Of a stretch of DNA of 64,000 nucleotides, positions 43,975 through 55,235 are shown piece by piece. Under the pieces are notes generated by a model. That model saw only the letters and a program-made list of their open reading frames with translations. It was not told where the DNA came from and made no database searches. This DNA comes from Pyropia yezoensis (Eukaryota; Rhodophyta; Bangiophyceae; Bangiales; Bangiaceae), in the NCBI GenBank assembly GCA_009829735.1, contig CM020620.1, positions 2,607,447 through 2,671,446 of the forward strand, in the 5' to 3' direction. The position numbers were made by a program, and so were the translations under genes. Every line of letters begins with the position of its first letter. The first letter of the stretch is position 1.

Positions 43975-44538
43975 TCACGGTTGCTCATCCTCTCTGGTGC
44001 CGCCCTCCCTCCCCTCCACAGCGGTCATCTCCCTCTGCATAACCCCCTGTGCGGCGGGCGCTTGCACCATAGCGAGGCCGCCCAACCCTCGGCCCAGCTC
44101 TCCCTGCACCCGTCTCCTGGCCGCCGCCAAGGCCTTGCGCTCCGCCCGCACGCGCACCTGCTCGGCGGTGAGGATGCTCTTGGCGCTCCCCACCAGCTCA
44201 ATCACCGCCAGCGGCGCGTTGTCCCCCCGCCGATTGCGGGTGCGGAGGACGCGGGTGTACCCGCCGGAGCGGTCGGCAAAGCGGGCGGCGATGGCACCAA
44301 AGAGCTTGACCCGTGCCTCGGGCGTCGGCAGCAGGCCGCCGGCGCGGCGCCATGCAGCTGGGGAGGCCGACTTGCCCAGCGTGATGATCTTGTCGGCGTA
44401 GCGCCGGAGCTCCTTGGCGCGCGCGACGGTCGTCTCAATGACCTCGTGCTCAAAGAGGGAGGCGGTGAGGTTGCGGAGCATGGCCATGCGGTGGGCAGTG
44501 TTCCGGGAAAGGGTCCGGTGGGTCATGCCATGGCGCAT
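43975..44538 (-). CDS. Ribosomal protein bL17, organellar
   Basis: Large-subunit ribosomal protein of bacterial type, 187 residues from ATG 44538. The start aligns with bacterial L17: MRHGMTHRTLSRNTAHRMA, then LRNLTASLFEHEVIETTVARA and KELRRYADKIITLGK, and later FADRSGGYTRVLRTRNRRGDNAPLAVIELV. This is essentially a full L17 domain of about 115-120 residues plus a charged C-terminal extension of about 60 residues (VRAERKALAAARRR), as in mitochondrial L17 proteins. No long transit peptide is present because the first Met already starts the domain; this also occurs in mitochondrial L17 of other eukaryotes. Mitochondrial location is therefore favoured. Confidence 0.9.
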   Translation of the reverse strand: MRHGMTHRTLSRNTAHRMAMLRNLTASLFEHEVIETTVARAKELRRYADKIITLGKSASPAAWRRAGGLLPTPEARVKLFGAIAARFADRSGGYTRVLRTRNRRGDNAPLAVIELVGSAKSILTAEQVRVRAERKALAAARRRVQGELGRGLGGLAMVQAPAAQGVMQREMTAVEGREGGTREDEQP

Positions 44539-47222
44539 CGTGAACGGAGCAAGACGGATGAAGAGCAGGGAGACGCAGAGGTGTGCCAATGGTGGGGTGG
44601 AACGTCGGACGTGGGGGACGCGTAGAGTGCGGGCGTTACGTGTCGGATGATGCGGAGGCCGTTGCGTTGCGGTGGCGACTGCGACGCGGATGGTCGCAGG
44701 AGAGAGTCCGAAGCGAACCGTCGAAAATTTCAACTCACGAATGTTTAGACACCAACTTGTACTTTTCACGAGTCGCACAAAACTCCAGTGGAACACCGAA
44801 AGCGTCTTCACAACCGCTACCTCGTCTCCGTCACCTTCGCCATCACCACCGTAACATATACGTCCATCCCTCCCCCCCACCACGCCCCTCCCCTCCCCGT
44901 AATCTGCTTTGGCGCCTCGCCCCTGTTTTGCTGCGACCGCGCTACGCAAGGGGAGAGATCGTGGTGCCGCACCATTTCCACCCACTCCCCGTCCCAGGCC
45001 CGTTCTGACGAAGGTCCCCCTCTCCCCTTGTTCGCCCACGCCGTCCTCAAAAGACAGGGGGCATCCCTGCGTCAAGGGCGCCATCGGCATCACCCCCCAT
45101 CGCCTGCACAGCGGCCGTCCAGTTGGCCAGGCAGCCGTCCGAGCCGGTGCAGCAGCCGCCCCCGCCCTTGAGACCCATATCAACACGTTCAGCCGGGGCG
45201 TCGTCGGTGATGGAGTTCGCAGAATTGCGCCCGTCGGCAGCATCGGCGGCCGCAGGGGGTTCCATCGAAATCGGCGGAGGTGGCGGTGTCGACGACGGCG
45301 ACGGCGATAGCGACGGCGGCGGCCACGCCGCCTTGCCGGCCTTTTGCCCACGCCACACGCGGAAGAAGGGCGACGCACGGATGCACTCGTTGTCGCGCGG
45401 TCGCGCGGTCGCGACGGGAGGCGGGGGCCGCGGTCGCCAGGGGGCTTGGAGCAGGATGCCCGCTGGCCGGCCGTCGCCTCCCATCGCGGCGGCCGGATCG
45501 ACGGTGGCGGCGAGGGGGGTGGCCACCGCCATGGGCACTGACGCCGCCCCCGAGGCGGCGGCGGCTGTCCGCTGGCCAACGGCACGGTGACAGCCACGGT
45601 GGCCCTCGTGTTTCAGCGCCAACCCAAGGGCACGAGGAGGCGGCGGCAACGGCCACGGCAAGGGCGGGCCGTCGAAGGGCAGGAGAGAGCAACACAACCG
45701 CCCGCAAGACCACTAGCTCCGCGTCGCGCCGGGCTCCAGATCTGCTGCCGGCAGATGCCAAGGCAACGGGCACAGGTGATGAAACAGGTGATGAAGGAGG
45801 GAGGAGGGGCGGCAGGTCAAAGCCCGTCTCCCACTCCTGTACGGGGGACAGTGAGAGAAACCCCCGCTTCCGACACCCAGAGGGAGGTTGGGAGGTGGTG
45901 GGAGGAGCGGCCGCTTCTCACGCCCTCCAGGAGTGGTGGAAGAGGCCCCTACAGTACCCCCAACCCCCCTTTGAAAGAGCGGAGAAGAGTGCACGCCCGC
46001 CATGGGGTGGCGCGGCTGCGCCAGCTGGCAATGGGGACCGACACCGCCCTGGCGACGGCGGCTGGCGCACGCGCCAGGCCAACACCACAGCCAGCGCACA
46101 CCTCTCGGACGGGGAGACTTCGGCGACACGGGACACGCGGGTTGAGTCGTGGCACCCGAGTCTGCTTCTTCGAGAGGTGGTATTGCTACCTGCTCCCCTT
46201 CTCCGCACCCGCCTCGTCATCGAGATATCCGGATATCCGATAGTGTATGTCCCACTCAGCATTCGCCACGGCGATGCGTGCACCCGCGGTCACAGCTGGT
46301 AGGATACAGTGTGCGTCGAGAGGTCGGACAGGGGAGGTGGTTGGTGAGGTGTTTTTTTCTTCACGCTGGCGCAGGGCCCTGCTGGGTTTTCTTGCCACCA
46401 GCAACCGCCAAGAATGATTGGTGACGCTCTGTGGAATCCCAAGGGGCCAGCCCCAACCGATTTGAGCCACGGGGCATTGCGCGACAGTGCGAACGGCGGC
46501 GGCGGGTAGGGCGCGGCGCCGATGGGCCCAGCGGCACCCGCGTTCAGACTCGCTCACCAGAGCGGCGGCGGGGGCCCCCCGCCGAAAGGTGCTTTGAAGC
46601 CACACGAGCGCTGGGGATTTCGGCGCGCTGGCGATTGTCGAGGACGCCCGTCGCCGGCCACGGTGCCCCACACCCGTCTGGGCCGCATTTGCATGGGCCA
46701 ATGGTCACAAGACCGAGCAAATAAGTGGGGTTGGCCAGCCCTCAGAGAGAAGCAAGTAGCAGGGATGGACCGCCAAAGAGGGTGTGGCTTGACGGTCACG
46801 CGATTGGGGGAGACGACGCGCACCGCGTCGGCGGGTTTGCCAACCCGCGAGCGAGGCTCAAGGCCGTGCGACCACCCCACACGTCCACACGTGGGCGAAG
46901 GGCCGCTCCACGATCGGCGGCGAGGGACCCACTGAGCCATCTCCGACAGCCAAGACAACAAAGAGGGGAGACGGAGAGGCGGTTTAATTTGCTAACGAAA
47001 AAGGGCTGCACCACAAAAAGAGGAAGGAGATCGCCACTGGCGCCACCCTGCAAACAAAACTGGCCGGCCTGCCTCGTCCGCGAGTCGCATGCACGCTCGC
47101 GGGCACACGATAGACAACGCATCCCCCACAGAGACGAGACGCCCAAAAGCAAACCAAAATACACACAAGCGCCCACCAACTTATTATGGCGGGTCGCCGC
47201 CAGAGCCCCAACGCCCTGCACG
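44539..47222. other. Intergenic region of 2.7 kb
   Basis: Contains only one weak candidate (45047-45532, -). The remainder has frames without domains on both strands. Confidence 0.45.
45047..45532 (-). CDS. Hypothetical protein (weak)
   Basis: Frame of 161 residues with ATG at 45532. The C-terminal half looks protein-like (NECIRASPFFRVWRGQK; GGGGCCTGSDGCLANWTAAV; DALDAG-type acidic end), with a CC-x4-C motif. The opposite strand is also open, so coding status is uncertain. No family was recognised; a small Cys-motif protein of an organelle is one guess. An upstream exon is possible because the frame stays open to 45697 without an ATG. Confidence 0.25.
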   Translation of the reverse strand: MAVATPLAATVDPAAAMGGDGRPAGILLQAPWRPRPPPPVATARPRDNECIRASPFFRVWRGQKAGKAAWPPPSLSPSPSSTPPPPPISMEPPAAADAADGRNSANSITDDAPAERVDMGLKGGGGCCTGSDGCLANWTAAVQAMGGDADGALDAGMPPVF

Positions 47223-50200
47223 TCAAGCCGCGGCCTCCTCCGTCGCGGTCACCCCAACACCGCCCTCGGTGTTGTGAAACTCGGAACGAGCGGCGGCCGA
47301 CGTCTTCTGCGCCATCCACAGCGTCCACACAGCGAAGGGCACGCAAACGAGGATGGTCACCCCGGCAAGCACTGCCCCAATCCATCCATCAGGGTCACGG
47401 TCCCGGTTCATTAAGCCAACAGAAATGAGGGAGAGCGATGTCATGATCTTGATCACTACGCAGGTGTGAGACGAAGCAGGGTGCATGCAGAGTGGCAGCA
47501 AAAATCACCAGAGCAGGGTGACGACAAAAGAGGAGGAATCGCAGGCAGCAAACACAGGCAGACAGACGCAGACAGGCCGTCAGCAGGTCTGCAAGGCACG
47601 GCGAACGAAATGAAAACGAGACGGCGCTACTCCCATCAGCCCGCACCACTTCTCTGACAGTGCACAGCGTCTTCCCCCCCCCATCACACAAACAGTCGTC
47701 GTCCAAACGTACGAATATTCATGGATGGCCCTGAGGTGTCCTTGAATGGGTCCCCGACGGTGTCCCCTGCAACCGTGGCCTTATGCCACTCGGATCCCTT
47801 CCCGTTGCCCGCCCCGAAGTACCCGCTCTCGGTCAGCTTCTTCGCGTTGTCCCACGCGCCGCCGGCATTACTCATCATGATGCCCACCATGTACCCGCTG
47901 CCGATGCCAGCCAGAAGGAGCCCGATGAGGGCGCGCTGGCTGTCACATATGGAGACGGGGAGTGCGGAACCAGACACGGAAACGAAGCGCGCCAACACAT
48001 CAGCAGTACCGCCATGTGAGTAAGGGCCTCCGCTCTGCCACCCATTCGCTCCCCCCCCTTCCGCCACGGTGCTCCGTGCTCCCGCATCTCACCTGGCTCT
48101 CACCAGAAACAATCAGCCCTACCACCTCAACAACGTACCCGAAACCAAATCCGACAATGAGTGGTGCCATGATGGCGATGGCCCCTGGCAAAGCCATCTC
48201 AATGATAGCGCTCTGCGTCGAGATGTTCACGCACCGCACGTGCTGCGGCTGCACGCCCCGGGCGCCCTCACGCAAGCCTGGGATGTCACGGAACTGCCGG
48301 CGAACTTCAACGATCATCGCTTGCGCAGCGCGGCTGACAGCCAACATGGTGAGCGCACCAAAGAAGAAGGGCAGCATGATGCCAATGAAGACCGACACGA
48401 CAACGTAAATGTCCACCAACGACACAACCTGGCCGCCGTCCGTGACGTGCGCCCCCGCAACGCCGGCCGCTGCCGCCGCAGGCCCAACCAACTGGAGCGG
48501 GTTCGGGGCCAGCCCCGAGTCTTGAACGAGTGCCGTTAGCAGCGCGTAAGCGGTGAGCACGGCCGAGCCGTTGGAGAAGCCCTTGCCAGTGGCGGCTGTA
48601 GTGTTACCCAGTGCGTCCAGCGCATCAGTGGTGTCCCGGACCTCTGAAGGAAGGCCAGCCATCTCAGCAATACCGCCGGCATTGTCCGCGACGGGCCCGT
48701 ACGCGTCTGTCGCCATCGTCACGCCCAGAGTTGACAGCATACCAACCGCAGACAGAGCAATGCCATACGTACCAAATAGCTCGTAGGTTCCCAGGATAAC
48801 GGCGGCTACCAGCAACAGAGGAGGCACAACGCTGAGCATACCAACTCCCAGGCCTTGGATCACCACCGCGCCCGCGCCAAACTCGCCTGCTGCTGCAATC
48901 CCCAGCGTTGGCGCATATGAGCCAGCCGTGAAGAACTCGGTCAACCCTCCAATGAGCAATCCTGCCCACAAACCCAGCAGGATGCAGAGGAACAGACGCC
49001 AAGGCACTTGAGAAGGCGAGGTAAACTGGAACCCCAGCGAGTCATACGGCTCATAGTGCGCGAGCGGGTCCAACCGCAGCTGAGAGGCGAGGATGGTCCC
49101 ATTGGTCGGCAAGACGAAAGCGAGCGGCGGGCACACCCCCTCATTGGCCAACACAACGCGTGGGAGGTTGTCGGTGCCAAAGCCCGTTGCTTCATGGAAA
49201 TCTGAGTTGCCTCCAAACATGCCCCAGCACAGAGCAGCGGCGGCCACCACGATCAGCAAGGATGACGAGTAAATGTTGATACGAAGCGAGCCAAGAAGAG
49301 ATTCCATGACCTTCCCCTTGTCCTTTTCCGTTGCCAGCTTGGGCGACACCCATACGTAGGCTGTACCGAGAATGCCTACAACCACCCCCGCGGCCGCAAG
49401 CATAAATGGCAGAGCAATGAAGATGGCATTGCTCTGCCAGATGCTCAGCGACGGGTACGCTTCCGCGATGGGGCCAGAGCACAGGATGTTGGCGAACGAC
49501 ACCTTGGAAAGGCTCGTCTCGTCCCGCGCAGGGCACGCTGCGTCCAGCGCAAGGTGGTTGAACACGCAAAGCGCCTGCCGGTTGCCCTGGAAGTAAGGAA
49601 GCGACGAGCCCAGAATGGCTGTGGCCACCAGCGAGCCAACATACGACTCAAACAGGTCCGCACCCATGCCCGCCACGTCGCCTACGTTGTCCCCAACATT
49701 ATCAGCAATCGTGGCCGGGTTGCGCGGGTCATCTTCGGGAATGTCAGCTTCAACCTTCCCGACCAGGTCAGCACCAACGTCTGCAGCCTTTGTGTAGATA
49801 CCACCGCCTACGCGCGCAAAGAGTGCAATCGTCGAAGCGCCTGCGGAAAAGCCCGCCAGCGCCCGCACGTCCCGAAACACGAGAAAAACGAAGGAGAGGC
49901 CCGTGAGGCCAATGGAGACCACCGACAGGCCCATGACGGCGCCCGACCGGAACGCCACGTTGAGTCCCTCGCTGATACCCTTCCGCGACGCCGCCGCCGT
50001 CCGCACGTTGCCTCGGGTAGCAATAGACATGCCGAGGAAGCCTGTCACTGCCGAAAGGACGGCACCAATTCCATAGCAGCCCGCCGCCGCCCAGTTCAAG
50101 GCAAAGCCAACAAGCACGAAGATGATGACGACCAGCCCGACGAGGTAGAGGTACTCGGTGCGGAGAAAGGCAATGGAGCCCTGCCGGATGTAGGTCGCAA

Positions 50201-50612
50201 TCTCAATCATCCGCGGCGTGCCCGGGTCTTCACGCAGCACAGAGAGTGCGTAGAAGGAGAGCACCGCCATGCCGAGCACGCCAACGGTCATGGAAGACCA
50301 TATATACTGAATGGGCACCGCCAGAGGCAGCGTGCGGAAGACGTACTGGTCGCTGCCCACGTCGGTCACGTCGCAGAGGTCGCCTATGCGGCACGCAAAG
50401 ATGAGCCCAGCCAGCACGGTCAGCGCCACAAACGTCCCAAGGAAGATGGCGGTCGCCGCCAGCAGCAGCACGGACGTGTGGGCCGAGTCGCGGACCAAGG
50501 CAGGGTCGCCCAGCGCCTCTTGCGTCTCCCCCTCCTCATTGGCTGTCGTAATCTTGTCCGCCTCAGCCTTGGCCTCGGCCGAGCTGCTGGAGCTGGCCTC
50601 TGGATTCGCCAT
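47223..50612 (-). CDS. Vacuolar-type H+-translocating inorganic pyrophosphatase
   Basis: Proton pump hydrolysing PPi in vacuole or acidocalcisome membranes. Three exons: 48093-50612 (CAG|GTGAGA), 47713-47935 (C|GTACGT) and 47223-47455, joined in phase to give 991 residues. The junctions rebuild LIVSGESQ+[10 protein letters not shown] and SMNI+[11 protein letters not shown]. Catalytic motifs are intact: [35 protein letters not shown] split across nt 49690-49790, and GGAWDNAKK in exon 2. [11 protein letters not shown] has Ala at the position that marks K+-dependent enzymes (type I); K+-independent enzymes have Lys there. About 16 membrane helices are expected. The start ATG at 50612 gives a Ser/Glu-rich cytosolic N-terminus. 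At 991 residues it is longer than plant enzymes (about 770), owing to the N-terminus, lumenal-loop insertions and C-terminal tail. Confidence 0.95.
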
Positions 50613-52725
50613 GGTCGTCAGGCGGAGCGGGCTGAGCAGACACTCCTGGCCGCCACCCGCAAGGGCCACGACAGTGAGCGGAACAGTGGGGAATCGCCCG
50701 TCGCCGCGACGTGCGTTGCAGAGGCCCAAAGCACGAAAGGACAAGCCCTTTCACCCTACGCGCCAGCGTGCCCCGCTGAAAGGAGGGAGCTCAACAGGCA
50801 CGCGGACTGGGGCGCAGGGCCCGGCCGTCTCGGGTCGGCGGCACGGCGGTCGGCGGGGCCGTGCACGAACGTGGGACCGTCCCCCCGGGGCAGAGATCGA
50901 TCACCGCGGGAACGTCAAGGGGGTCTCAGCTAGGGGGACCGGCCGGGGGCATGGCGAGGCCGCGCCTCCTTTTGTACCCTTCTCCATCTGGCCCACCGAC
51001 GCAGCGGGCCCACGGTCCATGTGCAGAGCAAACAGTCCAGCGCAAGCGTACAGTACCACCTTGCAGGCACGGCGTGGCGGACTGGGGGCGAGGGTGGTCG
51101 CCCCAAGACTGGGAGCTCAGCAGCAATGATTGACAGGCGCCGTCCACGCGGCTGGTCGTGAATCTGTCAACGTCGACAATAGAGAGGGTTGACCGCCACG
51201 GCCGTTGCCCACCCTCTGATCTGCCAAGGGTCCCAAAAGCTGGAAGAAAAATAAACAAGCTGAGGGAGCCGATGCAAATCTCCGCCGCTTCTTGGCCCGG
51301 CGGTCTACCAGTGGGTGTGGCGCTTGGCCACAGCGGAGAGCTCCCAACGGGTGGTCGCAGCCAGCCCCCGTCGAGAGGCGTCCGAGATGCGAGATCCAAG
51401 TGAGCGCCAGCCGTCCTCTTTCAGACCTTCCACGAGGCAGCGTGACAATCCACGAGCCGGAGGGCTGGTGGCTGCTTCATCAGCTGTCCGAGCGGGTCAT
51501 CCAGCTGTATCTGAGGGTTCCCCTTCCCCCCTTTCCTCTCTCTGGAAGGGCGGAAGAATGAACGCGAGCGCAAAATCCCGCGGCCCGGGAGTGAAGGAAA
51601 CGTAGAAGCAAGACGTTGGTTGGTGCCGTGGCCGGTCATCAATCTGCCTTGATGCAGACATAGAATTGGCGGGCGGTGCGAGGGCGGCCCGAAACGGATG
51701 GATCTTGCGGTGGCGGAACCAATGCCGGCGGTATGAACGCCTTGCTGACTTTCTGGATACGACGGGTGGTCTGGGGTGCTACCTAAATTCAGGGCGACTC
51801 CCGGTTTTGCAGCCGCCGGAGACCCACACGGTGCGTGCAGTACAGTACCCGATGACCAGAGTCCTTCCGCAACACGTGTCCACGTCCCCCGGTCCCCACA
51901 CAGCCGAGTGGACGGGGCCTTGGTCACAGGTGATGACGCCCGCAACCCGTCACCATTACTGTTAAATGTAGCGCAGCTGCTGAGCAGGACGTTACTTGTC
52001 CGGTGTGTGTGATACATAAAGTACATTGTACAGTATTACCAAAGAAAGTGTATCTGTGTCTGCGTGCGCGCGCGTGCCACCGACCTCTCTTGTTCCTGAG
52101 ATACCTACGTTACTTAAAGCGCAGTTGACCAAGGTCGCCGTCTGCGGAGGCTCATCGGCCCGTACTGGCGCTTGCGAAGTGCTGAGGATGGTCTTGTACA
52201 TACTGTATATATTGCACCGCTCCGCCTCTGTTGGGGGGAGTGGTGCATGACACCGCGGCTAACGTTATTTAGTTATGGATAACACAAAAAAAAGCGGGCA
52301 GTCCGCTCACTGGTGCGCGCCGCCACTACACCCATGATGGAACAATACAGTACCATCGGCGGTGCCACCTACAGGAACAGCCACGGCCGGAGCGCCTGCA
52401 GTGGTCATCATAGAGAGCGGCGCGCCTACGTCAGTTGCGAGTTGGCGAATCCTTGGCGCCTCGCTAAGCATCACCCCAAGATGCACCTTCCGTGACGTGA
52501 ACTGGGAGTGGAGACCCTCTGCCTTTAGTCAGACGGCCATTAAATGAGCACGTTATGGTAAGGTTGCTGTTCAGTTGACAGCGGTGACTGCCCCTCTCCA
52601 AACAATTCTCGCTGTGGTACGACCAGCAATCCTCGCAGCAACCTCGCTCCCTTCAGATCGCAGATCATCCAAAAACCAGCAAGTACGGGCGGTATCCCCC
52701 CCCCACACGCGCTGCCCGCCCCTCC
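50613..52725. other. Intergenic region of 2.1 kb
   Basis: No gene is supported. 51960-52300 is AT-richer with palindromic words such as GTACATTGTAC (52021) and TTGTACATACTGTATATATT (52194). It probably includes the PPase promoter at its left end. Confidence 0.5.
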
Positions 52726-53172
52726 CTACTCGAGCACCCCAGTCTCCGGGGGCACAAGCCGGCGCGCCATCCACAGATTGACGAAGAAGATGATCGAAAA
52801 CACCGCGCTGACCAGTCCCATTCCCATGGCTGCGAGGCGCGAGCTCCGCAGCGGGTCCGTCCAGATGGGGGTGCTCAACTTGAAAGCCACCAGCCACCCG
52901 AGGAGAGATTCGATGGCACAGTACAGGGCCAGTGCACCGGCGGGGACAAAGTAGATGAGGTAGAGTGCGGAGAAGGTCTTGCGTGGGTACGTTTCCGCTC
53001 GGGAAGGGGCGGCGACAAACGCCAGGCCGCCACCTGCTAGGAGAGCGACCGCCGCACAGATGGTGGCGATAATGTTGAGGTACATGAGCGTCGCGGCGGA
53101 AAGGCCACCGGTCATGGCGAGGAGCACCACATGACTGGCGACGGCGAACAGGTGGTAGTTATACGCATTCAT
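52726..53172 (-). CDS. Small four-helix membrane protein, unknown function
   Basis: Intronless frame of 148 residues from ATG 53172 (MNAYNYHLFAVASHVV). Four hydrophobic segments: residues about 7-27, 29-52 (LNIIATICAAVALLAGGGLAFV), 67-95 (ALYLIYFVPAGALALYCAIES) and 112-138 (MGMGLVSAVFSIIFFVNLW). A short basic segment (PSRAETYPRK) lies between helices 2 and 3. Size and layout resemble four-helix tetraspan proteins (MARVEL/CASP-like), but no signature supports a family. The amino-acid composition and low-complexity-free sequence argue that it is real. Confidence 0.65.
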   Translation of the reverse strand: MNAYNYHLFAVASHVVLLAMTGGLSAATLMYLNIIATICAAVALLAGGGLAFVAAPSRAETYPRKTFSALYLIYFVPAGALALYCAIESLLGWLVAFKLSTPIWTDPLRSSRLAAMGMGLVSAVFSIIFFVNLWMARRLVPPETGVLE

Positions 53173-55235
53173 AGCAGGTTCCGCCGGGACGTGGCGTAGA
53201 GCGCAGGAAGCGATCGGATCTAGGGCGGGGGGAGGGCGGCGCGCGCGAGAGAATGGCGAGCAGGAATCAGGGTAGGGGCAGACTTGGGGGGCAACGGGCG
53301 TGACACTCGGCGATAAGCACGACCGGGGCCCGTCGAGGGTCCCTTGAACTGGGGACGGGTGGAGGGGGAGGGAAAGACAGTGAGAGGCGACGGCTGCGGC
53401 GCGGTGAGAGGTGCCACGCCACAGCCCACCCGTCGTTGGTCGCTTATAAGACCGCGGGTGGCCGTGGACTCGGCAGGTCTGGTGGGCGTTGGCGATGGAC
53501 CCGCAGCGGATGGCCATGCCGCTCCCCGCTCAGAGGCCGCCCGCGCCTCACATTCCGCCACACCCTCGTTGCTACTGCCGAGGCTGCGGGCGCCGCCCCC
53601 ACCGCCGCCGCCGCCGAGAGGGCACGGACTACGCCCTCTAGGCAGCAGGGGTGGGTGGGCGTCCAGCGTCGGGCGCGCTGGTGGTGGCGATGGCCAAGGC
53701 CCTCGGGTGGGCCTATGACTCCTGGGCCTTGTCGTGGAGCTTCGGAGAGGGGAGGGGGGGGGGGGGGGGGGGGGGGTGTCTCCCCACTGCGCACGCCCCC
53801 CACCCTCCGCCCCTTGGGTATGCCCCCAGCCCTGCGCCGCGGCCGCCCCCCCTCTTTCCACGCCCGCCTGCCGCGGCATTCAGGGCACGGCTGTTCATTG
53901 TCGGGGGGCTCGGCGCGCCGCGGCCGTTGGCGCCACCCCCCGTCCCCTGCCGAGCTCCCCGCGAGGTCGCTCGCGCGCACGTGGCAGCGTGTCTCGCGTT
54001 GGCCCCAGCAGCCACCACCCCTCCCCCCGCTCCCGCCTAAACCCCAGTACGACAGCCCAACAACCAACCGCTGGGCAGTCGTGGCAGGGGGGTAGACGAG
54101 AGTGCGCTCCCGCAGGGGCCCCGTCGGGACCACGGAGCCACGGGGCTGCCGCGGGGGGGGGCGGGGCGTGCGCGCCCCCCCAAATGTAGTTCATTTCGTC
54201 GAATCGGACACCTGGTAGTTTTCTTGTCAAATACATTGCGATGTGGCGGAATGTGGGAGGGCGACCCACACTTCCGGAATCGTGTGTTTAACACGCATCC
54301 CCCGGCGACCGACTGACGCACTGGAGGGCGTGGCGCCCTGCTTCTCCCTACGCCTCTTCCCCCTTGGTTCCTCGCCAGCCCCCCCCCATAGCCCCTTGGA
54401 ATCCCATCCCCTGCCGCAGCTGACACGCCTTCCGCCGCCGCTGCGTGACTGGCCTCCCTGTCCTTTGCTGCGCCTCCCCCCCCACCCCCACCAACCCCTC
54501 TCTCCTCCTCCACGTCTCGGTTCCTCCCATCCTCTCCCTACGCCACCCCCCACCACCCCCTCCACTCACGTCCCGCCTTGCTGCCCCCCCCCCCCTGCTA
54601 GCGTGTCAGCCGGGGTGCCCTCGCAGATGCCTGCGCGTGCGGCGGGACACCTGGCCCTCATGGCTGGGGAGGGGAATGGGGCGGGGGGTGGAGTGAGCTG
54701 GGGAGGGGAGACACCGAGACGTGGGAAAGTGGGGTGGGGGGGGCCGGAGGGGTGGTCTGTAGGCAATGGCTAGGGCGGCGGCGGAGCCGGCCGCGCCGCG
54801 TCGCCACCACCCGACCGACGCGGCGGGCGGGTCGGCGCGGCCCCTCCCTCCCCCGTCCCCGCCACCCGGGGAAGGCCACGTTGGGCGGGCGGTCGAGCTA
54901 GCGGTCAGGCGGGCTTGTGAGCAGGCGTGCTGGTAGGGGGCAGCGAGTCGGGCGAGAGGGCGCCGCCCTCCCTCTTCCCATCAGAGCGGCGGGGCTGCGA
55001 AGGGGTGCCAATTCATGGGTTCCCGTCCCCCCATCCTCCGACTGCTGCATCCACTCTTCACAGTCTAACAGCCGCGACCGCAATCACCTAAGTCGTGGCT
55101 GCGAGTGCCGCACCGCCGCGAGGCTGGTGGGGCGATCACCCTCGCTCCTTCCCCCTGCCATCCTCGCTGCCCCTCCCTGACCACGCCCCTTTTCTTATTC
55201 CCGTCCTCTCCTCTTTCGTCTGGCCGTCACCCCCA
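53173..55235. other. Intergenic region of 2.1 kb
   Basis: No gene is supported. Contains a G-run at 53754-53776 and C-rich blocks at 54440-54600. The 54180-54300 stretch is AT-richer. Confidence 0.5.
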
